NCBI GenBank assembly: GCA_003243445.1
Contig: QFQQ01000021.1
Span: forward strand, 1-64,000
Origin: Citrobacter freundii
Lineage (GTDB): Bacteria; Bacteroidota; Bacteroidia; Chitinophagales; Chitinophagaceae
DNA length: 64,000 bases
Direction of reading: 5' to 3'
Shown: positions 38,904 through 47,417 of the stretch, piece after piece
Layout: each line of letters opens with the position of its first letter
Position numbering within the stretch: position 1 is the stretch's first letter
The notes under the pieces: model-generated
Seen by the model: the letters and a program-made list of their open reading frames with translations, nothing else
Told to the model about the DNA's origin: nothing
The model's database searches: none
Made by a program: the position numbers and the translations under genes

Positions 38904-41324
38904 ATGATCGGAGCAATTTCCAATCGGTTAAGACAAATCATCCTGCTGCCTTTATGCATGCTGTTGTTTACAGTTTATGCTGTAGCAGGAGAAGCAAATG
39001 GACGAATTCGCGGAAAAGTAACTACGTCTGAAGGACAACCCGCAGAGGGCGTTAGTGTCAAGATCAAAAAAAGCGCACGCGGTGCCGTTACGGATGATAA
39101 CGGAGTATTCGAGATAAGAAACCTGCACCCCGGCACGTACGAACTGGAAGTATCGCTTGTGGGATACGAAACCGCCAATGAAACAGTTACCGTTGGTGAC
39201 AACGAACAAAAAGAAGTGAATATTCAATTGAAGCTCACTAAAACAGAACTGGAAGAAGTGATCGTACAAAGCCAGCGGAACAGTTACAAAACAAATAAAC
39301 TCTCCTCTTCATTACGTTTGAGAACTCCGGTATTGGAAACTCCGCAGAATATCCAGATCGTAACCGGCAAAGCACTCTCTGATCAGCAGATCATCAGCAT
39401 GAGTGATGGATTGATCCGCAATGTGAGCGGTGCGATCCGCCTGGAGCATTGGGGAGATATGTATACGAATATCAATTCCCGCGGTTCACAGGTGCAGGCT
39501 TTCCGTAATGGATTCAATGTGGTGAACTCTTATTGGGGTCCTCTGACGGAAGACATGAGCTTTGTAGACCATGTTGAATTTGTAAAAGGTCCTGCGGGAT
39601 TTATGCTTTCAAGCGGAGATCCAAGCGGTCTTTATAATGTTGTGACCAAACGTCCGACCGGTCAGACAAAAGGTGAAGTGGCCTTCACGGTTGGAAGTTT
39701 TGATCTTTATCGTACATCGCTTGATCTGGATGGAAAACTGAGTAAAGACGGAAAACTGCTTTATCGTTTGAATATGGCAGCACAGAATAAAAAATCGCAT
39801 CGTCCGAATGAATATAATGATCGCTATACCATTGCTCCCGTGCTCTCCTATCAGTTGGATGACCAGACAAAGCTGACAGCTGAATACATTTATCAGCGTG
39901 CAAACATGAGCAACGTGGGTTCATTCTATGTATTCGCTCCTGATGGTTATGCGAAAGCACCAAAAGAAGCAACCATGCTGCCAGCAGGTGTTCCGGGTAC
40001 AACGATCAATGATCATAACCTGTTCCTGCAACTGGATCATAAATTCAACAGCGACTGGAGCTTTACCACCCAGCTGGCTTATTTTGGCTACACACAGGAA
40101 GGTTCGTCTGCATGGCCTTCTGTGGTGAATGCCAATGGAACAATGATCCGCAATATCAGTCTCTGGGATGCCAAAAGTAAGATGACGATGGGTCAGGCCT
40201 TTGTAAATGGTCAGGTACAAACAGGAAGCGTACAACATAAGATCCTTGCCGGTCTTGATGTAAGCAACAAAGAATATTATGCTGACTGGTCTCAGTCACA
40301 CAACCTGGATACAGTTGGTGGTGAGTTCGATCTGCAGCATCCATATCTCGGCCCTCCGAATAATGGCTATCCTCAGTTTGATCGCAGCTTGCCAATCGAG
40401 CAGCGTGCTACTGCAGCCGGCGGCCTGATCGATTCCCGTTATACAAGCGTTTATTTACAGGATGAACTCAGTTTCTTCAGCAACCGTCTTCGCCTGACAC
40501 TTGCCGGACGTTACTCCAATGTAAAACAATCTTCCTATGCCTCCGGAGGTGCTTTGCAGGAAGCAAAACGTTTTACACCACGTATCGGCTTAAGTGCGTC
40601 GATCGATCATGAGACAGCTGTTTATGCATTATTCGATCAGGCATTCACACCACAAAACGGACGCCTGAGCAACGGTAAGGATGTAAAACCATTAACGGGA
40701 AACAACCTGGAATTGGGGATCAAACGCGACTGGGCAAATGGCCGCTGGAATACAACGCTCGCTGTTTACCGTATTCTTAAAGAACACGAACTCGTTGCTG
40801 ATCCAAACAGTCCGCCCACAGCCGGCTTGAGCATTGAACTGGGACAAAAAAGATCTCAGGGTATTGAGTTTGATCTCAGAGGTACGATCACCCGCGGTCT
40901 TTCCCTTGTTGCAAACTACGCATTGACCAATTCAAAGATCACTAAACTTGCGGATGGCATCACCGGTCAGAAAGTTGGTGATCTCATTCCAAGCTATGCA
41001 AAACATACTGCCAATGCATGGCTGAACTACAAGATCCAGGACGGCGCATTGAAAGGTACCGGGATCTCCGCAGGCTTCACTTACCTGGTTGACCGTATCA
41101 CTTACTGGGAATTGCCTGCCGCCAATGCAGCACCATTGCCGGACTATTTCAAACTGGATGCCGGCCTGTTCTGGGAAAAGGACAATGTCCGCATTACCGG
41201 AAATGTATTTAATGTGCTGAACAAATACCTGTACTCCGGTTCATGGTACTCATGGCTGAACGCATATTACTGGCAGAGTGAAGCGCCAAGGAGTTTGAGG
41301 TTGAGTGTGGCGTATAAGTTTTAA
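38904..41324 (+). CDS. TonB-dependent siderophore receptor
   Basis: The 806-residue outer-membrane receptor has a signal peptide (about 1-28, ending AVAGEA), a carboxypeptidase-regulatory-like domain (about 32-108, GRIRGKVTTSEGQPAEGV, YELEVSLVGYE), a plug domain (about 120-240, ELEEVIVQSQR, VEFVKGPAGFMLSSGDPSG) and a 22-stranded barrel ending SLRLSVAYKF. The plug text is typical of siderophore receptors. Uptake would be powered by TonB. No FecR/FecI pair, Fur box or partner lipoprotein was seen nearby. The stop is followed eight bases later by a family 2 element. Confidence 0.9.
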   Translation: MIGAISNRLRQIILLPLCMLLFTVYAVAGEANGRIRGKVTTSEGQPAEGVSVKIKKSARGAVTDDNGVFEIRNLHPGTYELEVSLVGYETANETVTVGDNEQKEVNIQLKLTKTELEEVIVQSQRNSYKTNKLSSSLRLRTPVLETPQNIQIVTGKALSDQQIISMSDGLIRNVSGAIRLEHWGDMYTNINSRGSQVQAFRNGFNVVNSYWGPLTEDMSFVDHVEFVKGPAGFMLSSGDPSGLYNVVTKRPTGQTKGEVAFTVGSFDLYRTSLDLDGKLSKDGKLLYRLNMAAQNKKSHRPNEYNDRYTIAPVLSYQLDDQTKLTAEYIYQRANMSNVGSFYVFAPDGYAKAPKEATMLPAGVPGTTINDHNLFLQLDHKFNSDWSFTTQLAYFGYTQEGSSAWPSVVNANGTMIRNISLWDAKSKMTMGQAFVNGQVQTGSVQHKILAGLDVSNKEYYADWSQSHNLDTVGGEFDLQHPYLGPPNNGYPQFDRSLPIEQRATAAGGLIDSRYTSVYLQDELSFFSNRLRLTLAGRYSNVKQSSYASGGALQEAKRFTPRIGLSASIDHETAVYALFDQAFTPQNGRLSNGKDVKPLTGNNLELGIKRDWANGRWNTTLAVYRILKEHELVADPNSPPTAGLSIELGQKRSQGIEFDLRGTITRGLSLVANYALTNSKITKLADGITGQKVGDLIPSYAKHTANAWLNYKIQDGALKGTGISAGFTYLVDRITYWELPAANAAPLPDYFKLDAGLFWEKDNVRITGNVFNVLNKYLYSGSWYSWLNAYYWQSEAPRSLRLSVAYKF

Positions 41325-41332
41325 CCTAAAAA

Positions 41333-41576
41333 AGGTTCCAGGGGGTTCAAAGGTTCCAGGGGTTCCAGAAGTTCCAGAGGTTCCAAAGGTTGCTACCGCA
41401 GATTGGAGATTTTAACAGCTTACGAAAAATCTTCCATTAGAGGAACATATAAAACTACCAACATCCTTCTATATCTGCAGACTATTCAATTCGCGGCAGC
41501 AACCTCTGGAACCTCTGGAACTTCTGGAACCCCTGGAACCTTTGCCCCCTAGAACCTCTCAAACCTCAGAAACCTT
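41333..41576. repeat. Family 2 nonamer inverted-arm element, copy f
   Basis: Left arm 41333-41405 (ending GGTTGCTACCGCAG), loop about 85 bp, right arm 41492-41576 (starting CGCGGCAGCAACC). It sits between the convergent receptor and TlpA genes, immediately before a bidirectional terminator. Confidence 0.85.
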
Positions 41577-41591
41577 TCCTCCCCATAACAA

Positions 41592-41627
41592 GAAAGCTCC
41601 CGTAGACACAGGAGCTTTTCTCTTTTC
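41592..41627. terminator. Bidirectional terminator
   Basis: AAAGCTCC CGTAGACACA GGAGCTTTT: a 6-bp stem with flanking A and T tracts, between convergent genes. Confidence 0.7.
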
Positions 41628-41666
41628 AAAAAATAACTGCAAAAAATGGGTAAGTACTAAAACAGC

Positions 41667-42863
41667 TTATTTGATCAGTTCTTTTAACGTTGTTTCCAGT
41701 TCTTCTCCGCGCACATTCTTGGCTACGATCTTGCCGTCTTTATCGAGTAGGAAATTTTGCGGAATAGCTTTTACATCATATAATTTCGCTACTTCATTAT
41801 CCCAGTAATTAAGATCTGATACATGTGTCCACTGTAATTGATCGTCGTGAATAGCTTTCAGCCATTTGTCTTTTGCACCCGGGCGATCCAGTGATACACC
41901 AAGTACCGTAAAATCTTTGTCCTTGTATTTATTGAAAGCCGCTACCACATTTGGATTTTCCGCACGGCAGGGGCCACACCAGCTTGCCCAGAAATCAACA
42001 AGCACATATTTTCCCTTGAATGAGGCAAGTGTAACCGGATTATCCAGCGTGTCGTTTTGCGTGAAAGGAATAGCCTGTTTGCCGATCTCCAGTTGTTTGG
42101 CAATTTCAATGCGGTTGCGGAAAGCAATGCCGGCTGGAAGACTTTTTACTGCCGGACCAAGCAGGTCATACACAGGTTGCGCTTTTGCCGGATCGATAGA
42201 ATAACCGGTATACTGGGACAATGCATAGATGGCAACGGCCGATCTCTTACCATTTGTCTTTACAAAATCCCTGTACACCTTATCATTCACCACATCCTGA
42301 AGGGAATCGATGCTTTTACGGATCGCTACTGTTCCCAGCGAATCCTTCCCCTTTCTTGCTGCACTGTACGCTTCATATAATTTTTTGAACTGATCATCAT
42401 ACGAAGCAGCCTTGTTTTTTAAAGCGAGGTAATCTTTATGAGAAACAGAGCCTGTAACCTCCGTGCTGCCAAGTGAATCACCAGCCACGGCTTTTAATTT
42501 CCCGGGTTCAATGAATAAACTATAGTTATCACGATTGAAAGAAGGTCTTGCTTTTGATGCCGGATCAGTTACCGCAGCCACACGGATCTGCGCAAGGATC
42601 GGCTCCTCCAGTGAGGTATTGAAGCTGATCACTTTTTTATCACCAACCTGGACACTATCCGTGTAGCGGAACTTTGTAGTGGTATTATAGTAAGTGAAAA
42701 ACAGTTTCTCAACCGGGTATTTGAGATTGGTCAGGTCAACAGTTAATTCGAGCGGTTTGCCTTTGGGTTTTGCCGGCACCTGTTGTGCGGAAGCGGGTAA
42801 AAGAACAGCGGTAGCTGCAACAGCAGCCAGGGTCTTCAGGTTAATTGTGCGCATTCTTGCCAT
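41667..42863 (-). CDS. TlpA-family thiol:disulfide oxidoreductase with DUF4369-like domain
   Basis: The 398-residue exported protein has a signal peptide (hydrophobic 10-26, ending PASAQ), an N-terminal DUF4369-like beta domain (about 38-145), a helical linker, and a C-terminal thioredoxin fold (about 260-398) with active site WASWCGPC (C296, C299) and cis-proline region VKAIPQNFLLD. It should act on periplasmic disulfides. A second ATG three codons in (42854) is possible. Its 5' leader carries a SAM-I riboswitch, so expression probably follows methionine/S-adenosylmethionine status. Confidence 0.92.
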   Translation of the reverse strand: MARMRTINLKTLAAVAATAVLLPASAQQVPAKPKGKPLELTVDLTNLKYPVEKLFFTYYNTTTKFRYTDSVQVGDKKVISFNTSLEEPILAQIRVAAVTDPASKARPSFNRDNYSLFIEPGKLKAVAGDSLGSTEVTGSVSHKDYLALKNKAASYDDQFKKLYEAYSAARKGKDSLGTVAIRKSIDSLQDVVNDKVYRDFVKTNGKRSAVAIYALSQYTGYSIDPAKAQPVYDLLGPAVKSLPAGIAFRNRIEIAKQLEIGKQAIPFTQNDTLDNPVTLASFKGKYVLVDFWASWCGPCRAENPNVVAAFNKYKDKDFTVLGVSLDRPGAKDKWLKAIHDDQLQWTHVSDLNYWDNEVAKLYDVKAIPQNFLLDKDGKIVAKNVRGEELETTLKELIK

Positions 42864-42947
42864 ATTTTATTTCTGATATTTGTTTGCTGACACAGGCATA
42901 AACCAACCAGGAATCGGGTAGCGGGCGCTAACGGCAAAATGAAGCAA

Positions 42948-43053
42948 TCTCATCTTCCTCCCGTTGAGCGGGAGTAGGATTTGGCACCTTTTATCCTGCG
43001 ATATAGGTTGCCAAGACATCATCGGGCCTATCCCTCCGTCTTTCTTGATAAGT
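42948..43053 (-). ncRNA. SAM-I riboswitch (S box) in the leader of the TlpA gene
   Basis: Read on the minus strand, all S-box landmarks are present in order: CTTATCAAGAAAG (P1 start), GGAGGGATAGGCCCGATGA (kink-turn), TTGGCAACC, GGTGCCAAATCC, a P4 hairpin CTCCCGCTCAACGGGAG and closing GAAGATGAGA. It ends 85 bases before the TlpA ATG. No clear downstream terminator is visible, so control may be at translation or by an anti-sequestering structure. Known Bacteroidota SAM-I switches regulate methionine genes. Confidence 0.93.
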
Positions 43054-43073
43054 TTATTTGAACCTGTCAGGCA

Positions 43074-43104
43074 CGAAAATAAAGAAAATTATTAGTCTAC
43101 AAAA
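43074..43104 (-). promoter_or_regulatory. Candidate promoter of the SAM-riboswitch/TlpA transcript
   Basis: On the minus strand TTTTG is followed after 18 nt by TATTTTCG, a 7/8 match to TAnnTTTG. It would start transcription about 13 bases before the riboswitch. Confidence 0.4.
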
Positions 43105-43308
43105 TTTATCGACTTTAATTTTTATTAATAATATGCCGATGATCGACAATCGGATCCTCAGTCATAAATACCTCCGCGAGTGCCGACCCGGCAGTCGGTC
43201 CGTATCGATCCTGCTACTCTTCGCGAGATCCCACATCGATCATGGAAGATCTGATATCCTCCAGAGGTGTTTTGCCAGCCGTTTTGTACTTTTACCTGTA
43301 CCGAACCA

Positions 43309-43893
43309 ATGTCAGACCTTCTATTCGATCATATCAATCAACACATTTCCCTTGACCGAAAGGATTTCCCTTCCATTCTTTCTTTTTTTTGCGTGCAGCA
43401 GGTAAAAAAGAAAGAAAACCTGCTGGCGGAAGGACAATATTGTAAGGCCAACTATTTTGTGACGAAAGGATGTTTGCGGATGTTTTTTACGGATGATAAT
43501 GGCACGGAACATACGATACAATTTGCGCTCGAACACTGGTGGATGACGGATATTGAGGCATTCAACAAAGGAAAAAAAGCTTCATTTGCCATACAGGCGA
43601 TCGAGAGCGGCGAGGTGCTGGCCATCGACAAACAATCGCAGGAAAAATTGCTGGCCCTGCATCCGGAAATGGAGCGGTATTTCAGAATGGTATATGAACG
43701 CGCGTACGCAGCTTCGCTGTTCAGGGTAAAATATATCTTTCATTTATCGAAGGATAAGTTTTACGCATTGTTCAACCAGCGTTATCCCGAATTTGTACAA
43801 CGTGTCCCACAGAAAATCCTGGCGTCTTTCCTCGGTTTTACACCCGAATATCTTAGTGAACTGAGAAAAAAACTGGCTTCAAAAAAGAAATAA
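43309..43893 (+). CDS. Crp/Fnr-family transcriptional regulator
   Basis: The 194-residue protein has a cyclic-nucleotide-binding-type beta barrel (about 20-120, KKENLLAEGQYCKANYFVTK, GCLRMFFTDDNGTEHTIQF) and a short C-terminal helix-turn-helix (about 150-190, ILASFLGFTPEYLSELRKKL). It is the common short Bacteroidota Crp/Fnr type. The ATG at 43309 is the natural start; upstream codons do not match the family. The AhpD-like gene follows on the same strand 171 bp downstream and may be its target, a pairing often seen. Confidence 0.9.
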   Translation: MSDLLFDHINQHISLDRKDFPSILSFFCVQQVKKKENLLAEGQYCKANYFVTKGCLRMFFTDDNGTEHTIQFALEHWWMTDIEAFNKGKKASFAIQAIESGEVLAIDKQSQEKLLALHPEMERYFRMVYERAYAASLFRVKYIFHLSKDKFYALFNQRYPEFVQRVPQKILASFLGFTPEYLSELRKKLASKKK

Positions 43894-44064
43894 AACAGAT
43901 AGCGCCAGAAAATCCCTTCAAAGAATGAACTGCCGGAAAAGCAGGATCATACCTCGCATGATAATATTGAACGGACCCTTCTTTCTTAAACCAGCTTAAG
44001 TTTTTTCAGCAGATCTGTTTCGATGTTTGTGTTGTCAATCATTCATCACAACACAAACACTAAT

Positions 44065-44505
44065 ATGGAAAACAGACTCAAGATCCAGGACGTTCAACCG
44101 AACGGCTGGAAAGCAATGTTCGGATTGGAAACTTACCTCGCCGGCAGTGACCTGACAAAAACACAAAAAGAGCTCATCAAACTCAGGGCTTCGCAGATCA
44201 ATGGTTGTGCATTCTGCATTGACATGCACTCCAAAGATGCACTAAAGAATGGCGAAACACCACAACGCCTGCTCCTGCTGAACGCCTGGAAAGAAACAGA
44301 CATGTTTACGGATGAAGAAAAAGCGCTGCTGGCGGTCACGGAAGAAGTGACACTGATCCATCAGCACGGGCTGAGCGCAGAAACCTATCAGACTGCAAAA
44401 AAATATTACAGCGATGAAGTGATCGCGCAGATCATCATGGCGGTTGTAACCATTAATGCATGGAACAGGATCGCGATCAGCACACAGATCCCTGTGGCCA
44501 GATAA
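44065..44505 (+). CDS. Carboxymuconolactone decarboxylase / AhpD-like peroxidase
   Basis: The 146-residue all-helical protein has the AhpD redox motif CAFC (C48, C51) with H55 in GCAFCIDMHSKDA, so it likely reduces peroxides through the two cysteines. It ends QIPVAR. The ATG at 44065 fits the family; an upstream TTG would add 14 unmatched residues. It follows the Crp/Fnr gene and is followed by a perfect 8-bp hairpin terminator. Substrate is inferred to be an organic hydroperoxide or unknown oxidant. Confidence 0.88.
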   Translation: MENRLKIQDVQPNGWKAMFGLETYLAGSDLTKTQKELIKLRASQINGCAFCIDMHSKDALKNGETPQRLLLLNAWKETDMFTDEEKALLAVTEEVTLIHQHGLSAETYQTAKKYYSDEVIAQIIMAVVTINAWNRIAISTQIPVAR

Positions 44506-44584
44506 GCGACTGGTAAGAGCAGCGAGAGATTGTTGATGCATTTGTTTGAGGCACTGCAGACAGGTACATGTTCAGGTGTGACAG

Positions 44585-44613
44585 GTTCAGACTTTTTGCG
44601 GGTCTGAACTTTT
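44585..44613 (+). terminator. Terminator after the AhpD-like gene
   Basis: GTTCAGAC TTTTTGCGG GTCTGAAC TTTT: perfect 8-bp stem with short T run. The remaining 44614-44832 stretch shows no gene or clear signal. Confidence 0.6.
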
Positions 44614-44832
44614 AGTAAATAGCAATACCAGGAATTACGAAACGATCCAAAAGAAATGCAGACCTCCCTGCAGGCATTTTACCGGTCAGGATATTTACTT
44701 AATGTTACGCTTATATTGTTTTTGTATTAACCGGACAGATTTAACAGCCTGGCGTTTGCTCTCATTTCTATTTGAAGTTATCTTTATAAAACTTTACCAG
44801 GAAGATCCGGTCATTATACAACTGCATTGCTG

Positions 44833-45165
44833 ATGAAAAAACAATTCAAACTAAAACCTGAGGATATCAGGCAACTGATCGAACCCATGGGTGGTTGTGT
44901 TGCCACTGATAAGATAACCGTCTACGGAGAGCCTGTCGATTATATGGTGCGGGAAGAACCGCTGAATGATGTTGACAGTGGCTGGCAGTTTTTCTCTGGT
45001 ACGGAAACGCAGGAATATATCGATGATCCTGCCAATAGCATGGTATACGACGTGAATACGATCGCGAATTATGATCCGGCAATCATCCCCTACCTGGACC
45101 TGCCCTTTGGCACGCAACTGGAACGGGTGCGGGGAACAACTCACTTTAATATCGTCCCGGGTTGA
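44833..45165 (+). CDS. DUF2185 domain protein (Imm33-like)
   Basis: The 110-residue protein matches the DUF2185 family: TDKITVYGEPVDYMVREEP, DVDSGWQFFSGTETQEYIDD, VYDVNTIANYDPAIIPYLDLP, GTQLER. The family includes proteins listed as possible immunity proteins (Imm33-like). No toxin gene is adjacent, so it is an orphan here. The ATG at 44833 is preferred over a TTG two codons earlier. No signal peptide, so cytoplasmic. Function unknown. Confidence 0.82.
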   Translation: MKKQFKLKPEDIRQLIEPMGGCVATDKITVYGEPVDYMVREEPLNDVDSGWQFFSGTETQEYIDDPANSMVYDVNTIANYDPAIIPYLDLPFGTQLERVRGTTHFNIVPG

Positions 45166-45196
45166 GACAGCTTTTACTTTATATCTACCAATCGTC

Positions 45197-45243
45197 ATAA
45201 TATAAAAGGATGTACGCGCGAGCTGTACATTCTTTTATATTAT
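45197..45243. terminator. Strong bidirectional terminator
   Basis: ATAATATAAAAGGATGTAC (45197-45215) pairs with GTACATTCTTTTATATTAT (45225-45243) with one mismatch. It separates the DUF2185 gene from the convergent lipoprotein gene. Confidence 0.8.
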
Positions 45244-45253
45244 TGGTAATTCC

Positions 45254-45781
45254 TTATTCAGGTATATTATATTTTGCACAAAGCTCGCTGTAGGTGAGCA
45301 GCGCTGATCTTCCTGTTGCACGGCCACCGGGAACAATGATGTACCTGAACTGATGTTGGGTGGCAATGGATGTCCAGTAATTTTTGTCATTTACAAACCT
45401 GATCTTCAGATTTCCCGGAGAAGCAAGCGCAGACCAGGTATCCGTCATGGTTTGCCCGGATACATAGGTTAAGCTAACCGGCATCTGAGCAACCTGATTG
45501 GTGGGCCAGATTGCCACATTGTATCCAGTCAGTTTCGCGAAAGTGAATACCGCACCGCTGTCGATCAGTTGCTGCGTGATCTCAGGGGCCGCTTTTATAT
45601 AACTAAAACCCCAGATACCAAAGACGGTATCTTTTTTATAGGCGTTGGGGGTAAACCACGGCGAGTAGCTCACATTGGCGGTACCGGGCGCGCCTTGCGG
45701 CCCTACATCTCCTTTTTTGCAGGAAGCAAGCAAACCAGTTGCTATTGCAACACTGACGATCAGATAAGCATACAGTTTCAT
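45254..45781 (-). CDS. Lipoprotein of unknown function with collagen-like start
   Basis: The 175-residue protein has a lipoprotein signal (MKLYAYLIVSVAIATGLLASC, cysteine at 21) followed by GDVGPQGAPG, a short collagen-like Gly-X-Y stretch typical of a class of Bacteroidota lipoproteins. The rest is predicted beta-rich and has no recognised catalytic motif. It should be anchored in the outer membrane or periplasm. Alone on its strand with a terminator at its end. Confidence 0.75.
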   Translation of the reverse strand: MKLYAYLIVSVAIATGLLASCKKGDVGPQGAPGTANVSYSPWFTPNAYKKDTVFGIWGFSYIKAAPEITQQLIDSGAVFTFAKLTGYNVAIWPTNQVAQMPVSLTYVSGQTMTDTWSALASPGNLKIRFVNDKNYWTSIATQHQFRYIIVPGGRATGRSALLTYSELCAKYNIPE

Positions 45782-45953
45782 AAAATTTAGTTTAGCTTTT
45801 AATCAAACGAAAATAAACCTGAATACTGTTGCTAAAAATCCCGCATATGGATGAACTTCACCTTGTCAAGACGAAGTATTCGCTAATAAAATACCACGTA
45901 CCGGTAATTGCTACACTACACTTTTGAGTGATCCGGTCATTTTGAAAAAGCGA

Positions 45954-46328
45954 TCACTTCGCGGGATTCTTAAACCTTCCCTTCATGTGCTTTAATCCCC
46001 ATGCTGCCATTGCATCGATCATTGGTAACATGCCACGACCGGCCGGACTTAATTTATATGTAACAAAAGGTGGCACGACGGGTTTGGACTCGCGGATCAC
46101 CAGGCCATCGCTTTCCAGTTGTTTCAAATGCTGAATAAGCATTTTCTCCGTGATGGCCGGTATGGCTTTCTTTAATTCGTTATAACGTTTATCAGCATCT
46201 ATAAGATGATAAATAATGATCGGTTTCCAGTAGCCGCCGATACGCTCCATCACATACGTAACAGGGCAGTTCTGCATAGCATACTGTTTGTTTGCCTGTA
46301 TAGTCGAACTTTCTTTGATCTTTGCCAT
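45954..46328 (-). CDS. HxlR-family transcriptional regulator
   Basis: The 124-residue winged-helix protein has NCPVTYVMERIGGYWKPIII, the conserved N-terminal cysteine C21, and YNELKKAIPAITEKMLIQHLKQLE, matching HxlR (YodB/QorR-like) redox or electrophile sensors. It is divergent from an NmrA-type NAD(P)H oxidoreductase, the classic arrangement for a quinone-responsive pair. The shared 81-bp space contains a promoter overlapped by two dyads (see 46333-46382). Confidence 0.9.
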   Translation of the reverse strand: MAKIKESSTIQANKQYAMQNCPVTYVMERIGGYWKPIIIYHLIDADKRYNELKKAIPAITEKMLIQHLKQLESDGLVIRESKPVVPPFVTYKLSPAGRGMLPMIDAMAAWGLKHMKGRFKNPAK

Positions 46329-46332
46329 AATG

Positions 46333-46382
46333 CTTACTTTAGGGTAAGTACTTGTCTAAAAGTAAGTACAAAGATAACTTTG
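46333..46382. promoter_or_regulatory. Promoter with overlapping tandem dyads (HxlR operator candidate)
   Basis: A near-ideal plus-strand promoter is present: TTG (46352-46354), a 20-nt spacer and TAACTTTG (46375-46382). Two dyads with 6-nt spacers lie on or just before it: CTTAC-N6-GTAAG (46333-46348) and TACTT-N6-AAGTA (46349-46364). Binding there would block the oxidoreductase promoter and the regulator's own promoter. Confidence 0.6.
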
Positions 46383-46409
46383 TTCCTGTAAAACAAAAAA
46401 ATCTCAAAT

Positions 46410-47291
46410 ATGAATATTACAATTTCCGGATCTCTTGGTAATACAGGAAAGCCGTTGACACAAAGACTTGTACAGGCAGGACAACAGGTAACAGTTATTT
46501 CAAGTGACGCATCAAAGAAAGCGGCAATCGAAGCACTTGGGGCGAAAGCAGCGATTGGATCAATAAGTGACACTGATTTTTTAAAGACGGCGCTGGACGG
46601 AGCCGACGCGTTATTTGCAATGACTCCACCAAATATAGGTGGCAGCAATGTAATAGCGAATACGACTGCCGCCGGAAAAGCTTATGCGAAAGCGATTGCG
46701 GCAACAGGCGTAGCCAAAGTGGTCATGCTTAGCAGCGTAGGTGCTGAATATTCCACGGGCAATGGTCCGATCGCAGCTATTCACAACATCGAGCAGCTGT
46801 ATCATGAGTTGCCTGATACAACTGTTACCTTTCTTCGTGCAGGTTACTTTTATCTGAATTTTTACAATGATATACCGGTGATCAAAGCAGCAGGAACAAT
46901 GCTGGGAAATTTTCCCGGATCAACCATTATACCAATGGTGCATCCCGAAGACATCGCGCTGATCGCTGCGGAAGAATTGCAATTACCATCAAAGGGAAAA
47001 AAAGTCCGGCATGCGGTGAGTGACGTAAAGACTGCCACAGAGGTGGCGCGTATACTTGGCAGCGCTATTGGCAAAGCAGATCTTCCCTGGACGGAGATCA
47101 CGGACGAACAATATCTGCATGGACTGGAACAGGCCGGACTTCCAAAGGAAATTGCGGCATTATATACAGAAATGGGTGGCGGCTTACGTGAAGGAAAGCT
47201 TTCAGGTGATTTTATCAAAAGCGGTTCGCCGGTAGACGGGAAAATAAAGCTTACAGATTTCGCGAAAGACTTTGCGCAAAAATATCAGTAA
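46410..47291 (+). CDS. NmrA-type NAD(P)H-binding oxidoreductase (QorB-like)
   Basis: The 293-residue Rossmann protein begins MNITISGSLGNTGKPLTQRL with a GxxGxxG-like nucleotide site. It matches atypical short-chain dehydrogenases of the NmrA/QorB group (VVMLSSVGAEYS, FLRAGYFYLNFYNDIPVIK, MVHPEDIALIAAEEL). Such enzymes reduce quinones or sense NADP. It is divergently paired with the HxlR gene and followed by a strong terminator. The quinone role is inferred from the pair. Confidence 0.88.
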   Translation: MNITISGSLGNTGKPLTQRLVQAGQQVTVISSDASKKAAIEALGAKAAIGSISDTDFLKTALDGADALFAMTPPNIGGSNVIANTTAAGKAYAKAIAATGVAKVVMLSSVGAEYSTGNGPIAAIHNIEQLYHELPDTTVTFLRAGYFYLNFYNDIPVIKAAGTMLGNFPGSTIIPMVHPEDIALIAAEELQLPSKGKKVRHAVSDVKTATEVARILGSAIGKADLPWTEITDEQYLHGLEQAGLPKEIAALYTEMGGGLREGKLSGDFIKSGSPVDGKIKLTDFAKDFAQKYQ

Positions 47292-47323
47292 TGGTATATA
47301 CTATATAAGCATGTATATTAAAG

Positions 47324-47350
47324 ACCCGCCTTCAGCGGGTTTTTATTTTT
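47324..47350 (+). terminator. Terminator after the NmrA-type gene
   Basis: ACCCGC CTTCA GCGGGT followed by TTTTTATTTTTT, a textbook intrinsic terminator. Confidence 0.85.
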
Positions 47351-47417
47351 TGGATAAATGGCGGGGGATAAACTGATTTTTAAAATATATTTATTGCAAA
47401 ATAGCCTGCTGTTATTG

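Noticed and set aside
47358..47417. Longer N-terminus for the membrane AraC regulator
   Set aside because: The ATG at 47358 lies eight bases after an intrinsic terminator, so no promoter can precede it; 47418 fits better.
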